A stretch of 64,000 nt of DNA, from assembly GCF_017302985.1 (NCBI RefSeq), contig NZ_JAFIMU010000017.1, forward strand, positions 1-64,000, read 5' to 3'. The stretch is from Corallococcus macrosporus. Lineage in GTDB: Bacteria > Myxococcota > Myxococcia > Myxococcales > Myxococcaceae. Positions 34,282-42,751 of the stretch are shown here, piece by piece. Made by a program: the position numbers and the translations under genes. The notes under the pieces are model-generated. The model searched no databases. It was not told the origin of the DNA and was given only the letters and a program-made list of their open reading frames with translations. Within the stretch, counting starts at the first letter, position 1. Each line of letters opens with the position of its first letter.

Positions 34282-37200
34282 CCGCTGACCGCCGGATCCA
34301 CCCAGAGGTCCTCGAAGCGCACCTGCGGCGGCGTCTGATGCAGCCGCAGGTTCTGCACGGAGGGCGCCGCCGCCGCGTGCGTGCGGTCGTGGTACAGCGG
34401 GATGAGCGGGCAGTCCTCGCGCGCCAGCAGCTCCGCGCGCTTGTAGAGCTGCGAGCGCAGCTCCGGGTCGATGGACACGCGCGCCTCGGCGGTGATCCGG
34501 TCCAGCTCCGGGTTGCGGTAGCCCATCGGGTACACCGTCTGCGCGCTCGAGTTGAGCAGGAAGTGCAGGAACGCGTCGGGGTCCGGGAAGTCCGCCAGCC
34601 ACAGCGTGCGGAACGCCGGGACCTTCCCCTCGCGCAGGCGCGGCAGGTACTCCTCCGGGCTCATCTGTTCATGCCGCAGCTCCAGCAGCCCCGCTTGGAT
34701 GAGCGGCCGGAAGAGCACCGCGTCCTCCGTGGACGTGTCGCGGCCCACCGGGTGGTGCAGGGTGAGCTGCAACCGCCGCACGCCCGCCTCGCGCAACAGC
34801 CGCTCCGCCAGCGTCAGGTCCGGCACCGGCGCGGGCCCCAGCTCCTGGTCCCCATCCAGCAGCTCCGGCGGCGTGAACGTGCGCGCCACCCGGGCCCCCG
34901 GGTGGAACTGCGCCACCACGGCCGAGATGTCCATGCCCGCGCGCAGCGCCCGCCGCACGCGCACGTCGTTGTACGGCGCCTCGTTCAGGTTGAGCCCCAG
35001 GAACGCCGTGGACGGCGTGGTGCTGGTCACCACCTGGTGCGCCTCCAGCCCCTTGGCCTCCGTGTGCTCCACATGCAGGAACGACACGAGGTCCACCTGC
35101 CCGTCCAAGAGCTGCCGCACCGCCTGGGCCCGCGTGTCCGTCATGACGAACTCCAGCCGGTCCAGCAGCGGCACCCCGCCGCGCCAGTAGGTGGCGTTGC
35201 GCTCCAGCACCATCCGGTCCGGCTGCAGGCCGACGACGCGGAACGGCCCGGTGCCCACCAGCTTCCCCGCCGCGTCCAGCTTCCCCACCGCCGTGGCCGT
35301 CAGCGCCATGAGCTGGAGGAAGAACGCCTTGGGCTCGCGCAGGCGGATCTCCAGCGTGCCCTCGTCCAGGACCTCGATGCCCGTCACCTCGCGCGCCAGG
35401 CCGCTGGAGTACTCGCGCGCGCCCTCCACGTCCTCCAGCAGGCTGCGGTCCGGCGAGCGCAGCGCCGGGTCCATCAGCCGCTCCAGGTGACGCTTCACGT
35501 CCTGGGCGGAGAGCAGGCTGCCGTCGTGGAAGGTGACGCCCCGGCGCAGGTAGAAGCGGTAGCGGCGCGCGGAAGGGTCCGCGTCCCAGCGCTCGGCCAG
35601 GTCGGGCACCAGCACGCCGTCCTCCAGCCGCACGAGGCAGGAGAAGAGGCACGCCGTCAGCTCCGCCATCTGGTTCTCGACGCTGAACAGCGGATCCACC
35701 GACTGCCGCGCGCGCAGCGAGCCCGCCTGGTGCAACCCCACCCGCAGCGTGCCGCCCGTCCGCGCCCGGGGCAGCTGGAAGCGGAACACCTCCGCCTCCA
35801 GGCTCACCGTCTCGTGGCTCAGCTGGTCGACCGTGCGGTCCAGCTCGTCACCGATGCGGATGACCCGGCGCGCGTCCTCGCGCACCTGGGCCACCTCTTC
35901 GCGGATGGACGCGTCGCCCCGGCTGAGCACCTGGTGCGCGGCGCGCAGCTCCTCGATGGCCGCGCTCAGCCGCATCACGGCCTCGGACAGGTCGCGGCCG
36001 GTGCGCGCCTGGGCCTCCGCCTTCTGGCCGGCGCTCTGGCCCACGCGCGACATCTCTTGAATCTGGCGCACCAGGTCCCGCGCGTTGCCGGACTGCTCGA
36101 TGGCCATGCGCGTGATGTCCTCCACGCGCTGGGCCACGCGCTTGCTGGCCTCCACGACGGTGGCGCCCTGCGCCTCCAGTTGCTGCGTCTCCATCACCGT
36201 GGCCTCCACGGCGGCGAAGGTGCGCTGGGTGATGGCGCGGATTTCGGCCAGGGACTCGGAGGCGCGGTCGCCCAGGGCCACGCCCGCGGTGGCCTGCTCG
36301 CGCCCCTCCTGCACCAGCGCCACGGCGGTCTCCACCGCGTCGCGGATGCCCGTCACCATGGTGCCAATCTCGCGCGTGGAGCGCGTGGTGCGCTCGGCGA
36401 GGCTGCGGATCTCGTTGGCCACCACGCCGAAGGGGCGGCCGTGCTCGCCCGCCTGCGCGGCGATGATGGCGGCGTTGAGGGCCAGGAGGTTCGTCTGGTC
36501 GGCGATCTCCTGGATGACGTCCACGATGCGGCCAATCTCCAGCGACCGCGTGCCGAGCATCTCCATCAGCTCGGCCGCCTTGCGCACCGTCTCCTCCACC
36601 CGGTACATGCCCTGCACGCTGTCGCCCACCAGGGCCTCGCCGCGCTGGGCGGTGGTGGTGACGGCGACGGCCATGCTGTTGGTCTCCATGGCGCGGCGGC
36701 GCACGGCGTAGATGCCGCCCTCCACCAGCGCGACGAAGTCCTCCGCCTCCGACGCGAAGCGGCCCAGCTCGTCACCCGACGCGGCGATGTGCGTGAGCCG
36801 CTCCGTCATCGCCTGGGTGAGGCCGCTGGTGCGCTGGCTGAAGTCGTTGACGGTCTCCAGGCCGTCCACCACCTGGTGCAGCCGCTCGGTCATCTCCAGC
36901 AGCGCGCCCGTCGTCTCGTGCGCGAAGGTTTCAATGTGCTGCACGCGCTTGATGGCCACCTGGAGGCTGGTGCCGTTGCCGCCCACCGCGGAGAGCGTGC
37001 GCTCCACGGCGCCGCCCTGACGGCGCGCGGCCTCCAGCAGCATGCGGGCCTGCCCGCTCACGCCGTTGCCGGTGCGGTGCAGGTTGCTCGTCACGCGCTG
37101 CACCTGGGACAGCGCGCGGCGCAGGGACAGGATGAGGCGGCGCAGGTCCTCCTGGCCCTCGAAGCCCGTGTGGATGGGCGTGGTGAGGTCGCCCTCCGCC

Positions 37201-37427
37201 AGCCGGGACATCAGGTCGCGCCGCTCACGCCGGCGCATCGCCGCGAAACGGAACCACGCCAGATAGCTGCCGATGAGCCAGAGCAGCGGCACGCCGACCA
37301 GCAGCACCGCCCACCCGGCCGCGTCATCCGGCTGGCCTGTCACCCACCGCAGCAGCAGGCCCAGCAGGATGGCCGAGACCAGGGCCGCCGCCACCCCGAA
37401 CGAGAAAAGGTACCGTTTGGCGCCCAT
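34278..37427 (-). CDS. Chemoreceptor fused to a peptide-binding (SBP_bac_5) domain
   Basis: This 1049-residue fusion has two transmembrane helices (~7-27 and ~38-60) that leave only about ten residues in the periplasm. Residues ~60-550 are methyl-accepting signalling helices with the conserved hairpin IADQTNLLALNAAIIAAQAGEHGRPFGVVANEIR (~308-341). Residues ~558-1049 are a complete solute-binding domain of the oligopeptide/nickel family: GTLRVGLHQAG, LVPDLAERWDADPSARRYRFYLRRGVTFHDG, VRRALRAGMDI, YPMGYRNPELD. By topology the binding domain should sit in the cytoplasm, which is unusual for this family, and it could sense an internal ligand. The gene stands alone. Confidence 0.85.
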   Translation of the reverse strand: MGAKRYLFSFGVAAALVSAILLGLLLRWVTGQPDDAAGWAVLLVGVPLLWLIGSYLAWFRFAAMRRRERRDLMSRLAEGDLTTPIHTGFEGQEDLRRLILSLRRALSQVQRVTSNLHRTGNGVSGQARMLLEAARRQGGAVERTLSAVGGNGTSLQVAIKRVQHIETFAHETTGALLEMTERLHQVVDGLETVNDFSQRTSGLTQAMTERLTHIAASGDELGRFASEAEDFVALVEGGIYAVRRRAMETNSMAVAVTTTAQRGEALVGDSVQGMYRVEETVRKAAELMEMLGTRSLEIGRIVDVIQEIADQTNLLALNAAIIAAQAGEHGRPFGVVANEIRSLAERTTRSTREIGTMVTGIRDAVETAVALVQEGREQATAGVALGDRASESLAEIRAITQRTFAAVEATVMETQQLEAQGATVVEASKRVAQRVEDITRMAIEQSGNARDLVRQIQEMSRVGQSAGQKAEAQARTGRDLSEAVMRLSAAIEELRAAHQVLSRGDASIREEVAQVREDARRVIRIGDELDRTVDQLSHETVSLEAEVFRFQLPRARTGGTLRVGLHQAGSLRARQSVDPLFSVENQMAELTACLFSCLVRLEDGVLVPDLAERWDADPSARRYRFYLRRGVTFHDGSLLSAQDVKRHLERLMDPALRSPDRSLLEDVEGAREYSSGLAREVTGIEVLDEGTLEIRLREPKAFFLQLMALTATAVGKLDAAGKLVGTGPFRVVGLQPDRMVLERNATYWRGGVPLLDRLEFVMTDTRAQAVRQLLDGQVDLVSFLHVEHTEAKGLEAHQVVTSTTPSTAFLGLNLNEAPYNDVRVRRALRAGMDISAVVAQFHPGARVARTFTPPELLDGDQELGPAPVPDLTLAERLLREAGVRRLQLTLHHPVGRDTSTEDAVLFRPLIQAGLLELRHEQMSPEEYLPRLREGKVPAFRTLWLADFPDPDAFLHFLLNSSAQTVYPMGYRNPELDRITAEARVSIDPELRSQLYKRAELLAREDCPLIPLYHDRTHAAAAPSVQNLRLHQTPPQVRFEDLWVDPAVSG

Positions 37428-37493
37428 GGACGGGGGTGGACGCTATCCCGCCTTCTCGCGCCGGTCCTCAATTCGACGCATGCTTCATGAGAC

Positions 37494-38537
37494 ATGAAGG
37501 CCCTCTTCGCCATCGCCATGCTGGCGCTCCCGGGAATCCCCGCCAGCACGGGCGCCGAGGCCGCCAGGACCGAAAGCCCGGCGCGGTTCGTCTTCGCATG
37601 GCGCGGCGTGCCAGTGGGAACGGTGGGGCTGTCCCTGGACGCGGGGCGGTTCACGTACACCAGCCGGCACCTGCACGTGCGCGACGGCCGCGCGGGCGAG
37701 CGCGTGCGCGAGGTGACGCTGAAGGTCGACGCGGCGGGCCACGTGCAGGTCGGGGACGCGGTGCCCCAGGCGCTGTGGCTGTGGCGAGGGCCGCCACCCG
37801 AGGGCTGCGTGAAGGGCCGCGAGGAGCTGTCCGGCCAGGAGGGCCCCCACTGCGTCACGAAGCGAAGCCCCACGGCCGCCGAGGGCACGATGCTCGGCGC
37901 ACGCTTCCGCGCCCGCTACGACGACCAGGGCCAGCTCCAGGCGCTGGAGGTGGGCGACTCCCGCTTCACGCGAGCCGCCCCTGGCGAACGGCTGCGAGCC
38001 CCACCCGAGCTCTTCGCGGACGGGCTGCCCGTGGACGGCGGCGCCGAGGGCGCACTGAGGCTCGTGCAAGCCAGGCAGGCGACCTCCTTCACGGTCCCCA
38101 CGCGCCTGCCGGAGATGACGGACTGGACCCCAGGTGAGGCGAGGGCCCTCTGCGCGAAGGTGCACGCGGCCTTCCCGGACAAGGGGCCCACGGCGGCGGA
38201 CTGGCGCTCAGGCGGGGAGGGTGAGGCCGGAGGCTGCCTGGCCCACGCGCTGCGCTTCGCGTCCCTGGCCCGTGAGAAGGGCCAGCGGGTGGGGCTGGTG
38301 CACGGGCTGCTGGTGGTGGACGGCGGCGCCGCCCGGCCGCACGCCTGGGTGCGGGTGGCGCTGCGAGGCGGCGGGACGCTGGACCTGGACCCCACGTCCC
38401 TGGACCCCGTGCGGCCGGACACGCACCTGGCGCTGGCGCTGGTGCCGCCCGAGGGCCCCGGCCTGGAGGCCGGGGAGCGCTGGCTGTCGCTCTTGCGCGG
38501 GGACTGGCGCGTGGTGCGCGCTACTCGAACGGAATGA
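37494..38537 (+). CDS. Secreted transglutaminase-like protein
   Basis: This 347-residue protein has a signal peptide (MKALFAIAMLALPGIPASTGA). The N-terminal half is beta-rich (RFVFAWRGVPVGTVGLSLD). The C-terminal third carries a transglutaminase-like catalytic arrangement: C248 in GGCLAHALRFASLARE, H283 in RPHAWVRVAL and Asp 297/299 in TLDLDPTSLDPV. In such proteins the triad forms a protease, amidase or ligase site on proteins or peptidoglycan. Its end overlaps the convergent astA by 17 bases. Assignment rests on the C-H-D pattern and spacing, not on overall similarity. Confidence 0.65.
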   Translation: MKALFAIAMLALPGIPASTGAEAARTESPARFVFAWRGVPVGTVGLSLDAGRFTYTSRHLHVRDGRAGERVREVTLKVDAAGHVQVGDAVPQALWLWRGPPPEGCVKGREELSGQEGPHCVTKRSPTAAEGTMLGARFRARYDDQGQLQALEVGDSRFTRAAPGERLRAPPELFADGLPVDGGAEGALRLVQARQATSFTVPTRLPEMTDWTPGEARALCAKVHAAFPDKGPTAADWRSGGEGEAGGCLAHALRFASLAREKGQRVGLVHGLLVVDGGAARPHAWVRVALRGGGTLDLDPTSLDPVRPDTHLALALVPPEGPGLEAGERWLSLLRGDWRVVRATRTE

Positions 38538-39546
38538 TGGACAGCTTCGCGCCCGGCTTCACTTCCAATATCTCCTTGGCCTGGGCGGGCAGGTAGATGA
38601 GCGTGTTGTCCAGCCGGGCCTGGCAGCGCACGGAGCGGAAGCGGTTGCGGCCGGACTCGCGCTCGGCGGCGACCAGCACGTCGTCGCCCTGCAGCTCGAA
38701 GTCCTCGTCCGCCAGCTTCACCGTGCGGTAGCGGCGCACCAGGGAGATGTCCGCCGTGTCCGCCTCGAAGTGCGGGCCGCCGTCGAACGGGTCGATGCGC
38801 TCCACGTACCGGAAGCCCACCCGCTCCAGCATCCGCTGCACGCCGCGCGTGGCCGGGCCGACTTCGCCCAGCACCTTCTGCACGCGGTCCGGGAACAGCG
38901 ACGCGTAGATGTCCGACGCGGGGAACAGCTCCTTGATGAACTCCTTGTTCTGGCGGCTCAGCCGGTCGGCCTCCAGATAGGTGAGCCCGGTGAACTTCTT
39001 CCCGCAGGCCTCCCACAGGAGGCTGCGCCCGTCCGGGAGCAGCGGCGGGAGCAGCTCCGCCAGCACGCGCGGCCGGAACAGCCGCCGGTGCATGGCGATG
39101 AAGAGGAAGCGCACGAAGGACAGCTGCTTGCCGGGCTTGTCCGGCGTCGCGCGGTAGGGCGGGTCCACCACCAGGCCGCCAATCTCCGTGGGGCCCTCGT
39201 AGTTGTACGCGATGGACAGCACCTTGTGCCGCAGGTGCCGCTCCAGCGAGGCGGAGTAGTGCTCGCGCTCGCTCACCTCGTAGTAGATGTGCGGCGCGTC
39301 GTACGTGCCGTGCTGGGCGATGATCATCGACGTGCCGATGATGAGGTTGTTGCGCACGTCCTCCAGCACGAAGAGGTACTCGCGCTCGAACGGGTCCTTC
39401 ACCTTGCCGGCGAAGCTCTTCACCGACTTGTCGATGATGGCCTCGAGGGTTTCCTCGTTGTTCGGCAGGTTGACCGTGTTCAGCACCGCGGCAAGACGCT
39501 TCAGGCCGGGCAAATCGGTTTTCTGGACGTCTCGCAACACGAGCAT
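38521..39546 (-). CDS. astA: Arginine N-succinyltransferase
   Basis: This 341-residue enzyme transfers succinyl from succinyl-CoA to arginine, the first step of the arginine succinyltransferase pathway. Family features are MLVLRDVQKTDLPGLKRLA at the start, EREYLFVLEDVRNNLIIGTSMI, EIGGLVVDPPYR (a GNAT-like fold segment), LLPPLLPDGRSLLWEACGKKFTGLTYLEADRLS, and GVQRMLERVGFRYVERIDPFDGGPH. ATG 39546 gives the typical start. No other ast genes are in the window, so the rest of the pathway must be elsewhere. Confidence 0.9.
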   Translation of the reverse strand: MLVLRDVQKTDLPGLKRLAAVLNTVNLPNNEETLEAIIDKSVKSFAGKVKDPFEREYLFVLEDVRNNLIIGTSMIIAQHGTYDAPHIYYEVSEREHYSASLERHLRHKVLSIAYNYEGPTEIGGLVVDPPYRATPDKPGKQLSFVRFLFIAMHRRLFRPRVLAELLPPLLPDGRSLLWEACGKKFTGLTYLEADRLSRQNKEFIKELFPASDIYASLFPDRVQKVLGEVGPATRGVQRMLERVGFRYVERIDPFDGGPHFEADTADISLVRRYRTVKLADEDFELQGDDVLVAAERESGRNRFRSVRCQARLDNTLIYLPAQAKEILEVKPGAKLSIIPFE

Positions 39547-39880
39547 GGGGCACGCTGAAGGGCGCCCCGGGAAGGGAGCGCCGGAAGGGCCCGTGACCTT
39601 ACACCACGCCCCCGTCCCGTCAGCCTCCTGCATGCTCCCTTGTCAATGACGCGTTGCGTTCAGGACACCGCTCCGCCGTCCGCTCGGTGGGTACGGGCGA
39701 CCCGATCCTGACGTGAAACACATCTCAAACCATTTGAGGGCCTGTCTGGCTGCATGCCCACTTGCCGGGCGTCTGGGAATGGTTTGGAGATGGAATGAAG
39801 ACAGGGAATGATGCTGCTCAATCTTTGTCGAAGTTTGAAAGCAAAGTATCACGCCTTCCCCCTCCCCCAAGGATTCCTCA
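39547..39880. promoter_or_regulatory. AT-rich divergent regulatory region
   Basis: I see no gene in this interval between astA and the polysaccharide lyase gene. Bases 39781-39840 contain 35 A/T of 60, exceptional for this genome. Two inverted repeats are visible: ctcaaa/tttgag (39724-39738) and caaaccatt / aatggtttg (39726-39734 and 39778-39786). A weak -35/-10-like pair is ttgtcg ... tatcac just upstream of 39860. A repressor- or activator-controlled promoter for the lyase is likely, but not shown. Confidence 0.45.
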
Positions 39881-40906
39881 TTGAAAGCACTGCACCTCTG
39901 GCTCGTGGTCTGTCTGCTCCCGAGCCTCGCTGCGGCGGAAATCGTCTGGCGGGGCGATTTCGAGACGGGAAACCGTTCCCAGTACAGCAAGGAACAGATG
40001 GTGAGCTCGGACCGGCTCCAGGTGGTGACGAGCCCGGTTTCGGAAGGCAAGTACGCGCTCAAGGCGACGGTGAAGCAGGGCGATGACCCCATCAACTCCA
40101 GCGGCAACCGCAATGAGCTGGTGTACCTGAGCAACGAGAAGGTGGGTTCGGAGTACTGGTACCGCTGGAAGGTGATGTTCCCGAACGACTTCCCCAGCGT
40201 GGACGCGTGGCAGCTCTTCACGCAGTGGCACCACGACGGGTGCTGCGGGTCGCCGCCGGTGGAGTTCTTCGTGAAGGGCGAGGTCATCCGCCTGTCGCTG
40301 AACGACAGCGGCACGGTGTGGACCACGCCGCTCAAGCGCGGCACGTGGCAGGAGTTCGTCTTCCACGTGAAGTGGTCCCCGGACCCGTCCGTGGGCTACG
40401 TGGAGCTGTGGCTCAACGGCGTTCAGGTGCTGAAGAAGACCAAGGCCATGACGATGTTCTCCGGCCAGAACAACTACCTGAAGCTGGGCCTGTACCGGGA
40501 CGACAGCATCTCCGCGGTGGGCGTCGTCTACCACGACGGGATGATCCAGGCGACCAGCCGTGAGGACGTGTTCCCGGCGGTGCAGCCGGATCCGGATCCG
40601 GTGGTGGACGCGGGCACGCCGGTGGACGCGGGCACGCCGGTGGACGCGGGCACGCCGGTGGATCCGGTGGTGGACGCGGGCACGCAGCAGCCGGAGCCGG
40701 TGGTGGATGCGGGCACGCCGGTGGATCCGGTGGTGGACGCGGGCACGCCGGTGGACGCGGGTTCGGGCACGAGCGTGAAGCCGTCTCCGCTGGACGAGGG
40801 CGACGCGGACTTCCGCGGTGGCTGCTCGACGGGGGGTGGTTCGCTGGCCGCGTTCTCGCTGCTGGGGCTCCTGGGCCTGGCGCGGGCGCGTCGTCGCCGG
40901 AGCTGA
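39881..40906 (+). CDS. Secreted polysaccharide lyase-like protein with MYXO-CTERM tail
   Basis: The TTG start at 39881 is supported by aagga seven bases upstream and by a signal peptide (LHLWLVVCLLPSLAAA). Residues ~20-225 match the heparin-lyase-I/polysaccharide lyase type (PF14099-like): GNRNELVYL, EYWYRWKVMFPNDFPSVDAWQLFTQWH, VEFFVKGEVIRLSL and NNYLKLGLYRD. A linker of VDAGTP/VDPVVDAGT repeats (~238-290) leads to the surface-sorting tail GGCSTGGGSLAAFSLLGLLGLARARRRRS, i.e. a GC-containing MYXO-CTERM, cleaved by a myxosortase. It should sit on the cell surface and degrade an acidic polysaccharide. The substrate is unknown. Confidence 0.8.
   Translation: MKALHLWLVVCLLPSLAAAEIVWRGDFETGNRSQYSKEQMVSSDRLQVVTSPVSEGKYALKATVKQGDDPINSSGNRNELVYLSNEKVGSEYWYRWKVMFPNDFPSVDAWQLFTQWHHDGCCGSPPVEFFVKGEVIRLSLNDSGTVWTTPLKRGTWQEFVFHVKWSPDPSVGYVELWLNGVQVLKKTKAMTMFSGQNNYLKLGLYRDDSISAVGVVYHDGMIQATSREDVFPAVQPDPDPVVDAGTPVDAGTPVDAGTPVDPVVDAGTQQPEPVVDAGTPVDPVVDAGTPVDAGSGTSVKPSPLDEGDADFRGGCSTGGGSLAAFSLLGLLGLARARRRRS
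40600..40765 (+). repeat. 18-bp coding repeats in lyase linker
   Basis: Units of ggtggacgcgggcacgcc, encoding VDAGTP, occur in tandem three times near 40617-40670 and again, with ggatcc-containing variants, to about 40765. The linker length can vary in steps of six residues. Confidence 0.75.
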
Positions 40907-40996
40907 GCGGCGGGTGAAGGACCCTCCCGCTCCGGTGTGTCCGGGGCGGGAGAGGCGGGTTGAAGGGGCCGGCGCTTCCATGCGAGGAGGCGCGGC

Positions 40997-41806
40997 GTGA
41001 CCCCTCCCCGATGGATGTGGTGGCCGTGCTGCCTCCTGCTGTGGACCGCGTGCGCGGGCCCGGAGGTGCGAACGCCGCGAAGCTACTCCCAGGCGACGAT
41101 GGACTCCGCGACGGCGGGATGCCTGCGCAACCCGGCGTGCGCGTCCCAGGTGGGGCAGGACGCCATCCTGCCGTGGCTGTCCCGGGCCACGGCCCGAGCC
41201 GCGCAGGCCGCGACGGTGATGCGCCTGTGGGAGGAGGCGGAGGTGGCCCGAGTGGAGCGCGTGCTGGTGGAGTGCGCGAAGCGGGCGAACTTCGAGGTGA
41301 ACGAACGGATGCTGGGACCGGGGAAGCGGACCTCACCCGAGGTGTGCCGGGAGAAGGTGGTGGATTCGAACGGCAGGGAAATCACCCGGGCGATGCAATT
41401 GGGAGAGGCCAAGCACGCGGCGGCATTGGAGTGCGTACAGCGGGAACTGGGCGATATGGACGCGGGCCGGTTCAGCCTGGAGCCACGCTACCTGCGCGAC
41501 GCGAAGACAGGACGGACGCGGTGGTTGGATCCAGCGGAGGTCTCGCGATGGCTGCGGGACGGGCTGTTCCACCTGCTCACGGGGAGCATCGCACCGGATG
41601 TGGTGCTGCACGCCTTGGGAAACCCGCTGAAGGTGCAGCGGATTTACGACTTCAAGTTCCCGTGCCCGGTGACAAACCCGCCCCGATGGGACACCTATCC
41701 CGAAGGAAGTCCCTTCGCGGACAAGCCGCAGAATGCGGTTTACCAAGAACTCCTGTCGAGTGAGCAGGCTCCACGCCTCGTTTCCCCCAATATGGGAGTC
41801 GAATGA
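40997..41806 (+). CDS. Lipoprotein toxin candidate (restriction-endonuclease-fold, SitA-like)
   Basis: This 269-residue lipoprotein has a short signal ending WTAC (C19). The middle (~30-180) is helical with scattered Cys. The C-terminal ~95 residues (GLFHLLTGSIAPDVVLHALGN, then KVQRIYDFKFPCP and NAVYQELLSS) resemble Tox-REase-5-type nuclease domains. D201 and D218-F219-K220 fit the D...(D/E)xK active site of restriction-endonuclease folds. It overlaps the DUF3396-like gene by ATGA. Lipoprotein toxin plus cytoplasmic immunity protein is the layout of SitA/SitI pairs, which Myxococcus passes to kin by outer-membrane exchange. Toxicity is inferred; the family call is by motif. Confidence 0.65.
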   Translation: MTPPRWMWWPCCLLLWTACAGPEVRTPRSYSQATMDSATAGCLRNPACASQVGQDAILPWLSRATARAAQAATVMRLWEEAEVARVERVLVECAKRANFEVNERMLGPGKRTSPEVCREKVVDSNGREITRAMQLGEAKHAAALECVQRELGDMDAGRFSLEPRYLRDAKTGRTRWLDPAEVSRWLRDGLFHLLTGSIAPDVVLHALGNPLKVQRIYDFKFPCPVTNPPRWDTYPEGSPFADKPQNAVYQELLSSEQAPRLVSPNMGVE

Positions 41807-42723
41807 TGAGTCGACGGATACCAAGGCTGCGGGAAGGGATGGGTATCGAGGGCGAGTCCGTCGTCTTCATGCGGGAAGGCGTGAGCATCGCCTTCTACAT
41901 GAGCGCTCCTCATGACGAGTTCGCTCCCGCCCTGTTGCGCTCCCTGGAGCGCTATCGCCGGGCCATCGAACCGCAGCACCTGCATTGGTACTGGAACTGT
42001 TACACGGGCGACTGGCCTGAACTGGATTCAGGCGGCGAGGCCGACCTGAGAAAGCGGATCCTGGGTTCCTCCTGCTTCATCGAGGTGACCGAGTTGGCGC
42101 ACTCGGCGACAGGAGTCGCTTTCCGGTATCACGGAAGGGGGCGCGGTTCGGTTGGCTTCCGTCAGGACTATCCTGAGAGTGCTTGTACAGCGGAGTTCCG
42201 GCTGCCCACCGAATTCTTGGACGAACGCGGGCCAGAGTGGATCCGCACGCTGGCCATCGACCTGGGGCGCGAGTTGCCCTGGAACTCGGGTCACGCGGGT
42301 CTATCTCTGGAAACTCACGTTTGGCCCAAGACCCTTACGCCGCGCCTGCGTGAAGTGACCCGGCGTCACCCCGGCTTCGATTTGAACCAGTTGGACAGAC
42401 TGGCCCTGTACCTGGGCTCGAAGGTCCGTGCTCCCGCGTGGCTCACGTTCCTGGGACCGCCGGTCCTGAACGAACTGGGCGGCGCGGAGGGACTGCGCTC
42501 CCGGCTGCACTCGCCTTCAACCCAGGTGGAAGCCCTGTCCCCGGACCGCGCGGTGGTGTCCCTGGGCCCTGCTCCTGAAGCAGGGGACCTGGAGGCCGGT
42601 GACACGCTGCCTGCCTACCGTGAGCTTGCCCGTGTGCTGGAGCCGTGGCTCTACGCGCACAAGGGGGCCTGGGGCGACTTCACCGAAGCCGAGGTCCGCC
42701 AGTGGGAGCGCCGCTTCCTCTGA
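41803..42723 (+). CDS. DUF3396-like immunity protein candidate
   Basis: This 306-residue soluble protein has no signal peptide. It resembles DUF3396 (type VI-type immunity) proteins: FMREGVSIAFYMSAPHDEFAPALLRSLERYRRAI near the start, EFLDERGPEWIRTLAIDLGRELPWNSGHAGLSLET in the middle, and WLTFLGPPVLNELGG and LPAYRELARVLEPWLY at the end. The ATG overlaps the toxin-candidate stop (ATGA), so the two are made together, as expected for toxin and antidote. GC is lower than in neighbours (for example 60 % over 42121-42180), a sign of transfer. The second ATG at 41806 is equally possible. Confidence 0.7.
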   Translation: MMSRRIPRLREGMGIEGESVVFMREGVSIAFYMSAPHDEFAPALLRSLERYRRAIEPQHLHWYWNCYTGDWPELDSGGEADLRKRILGSSCFIEVTELAHSATGVAFRYHGRGRGSVGFRQDYPESACTAEFRLPTEFLDERGPEWIRTLAIDLGRELPWNSGHAGLSLETHVWPKTLTPRLREVTRRHPGFDLNQLDRLALYLGSKVRAPAWLTFLGPPVLNELGGAEGLRSRLHSPSTQVEALSPDRAVVSLGPAPEAGDLEAGDTLPAYRELARVLEPWLYAHKGAWGDFTEAEVRQWERRFL

Positions 42724-42751
42724 CCTCCCTGTGGCATCATCCCCGGCCTCC

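Noticed and set aside
34059..37490. Plus-strand 1143-codon open frame
   Set aside because: It is antisense to the chemoreceptor fusion, with no recognisable motif.
39643..40344. Minus-strand 233-codon open frame crossing the AT-rich region
   Set aside because: It starts inside the lyase gene, lacks a ribosome binding site, and the opposite strand encodes a clear domain.
40600..40765. Mobile or intergenic repeat
   Set aside because: Units are multiples of three, stay in frame and encode a VDAGTP linker between the lyase domain and the sorting tail.
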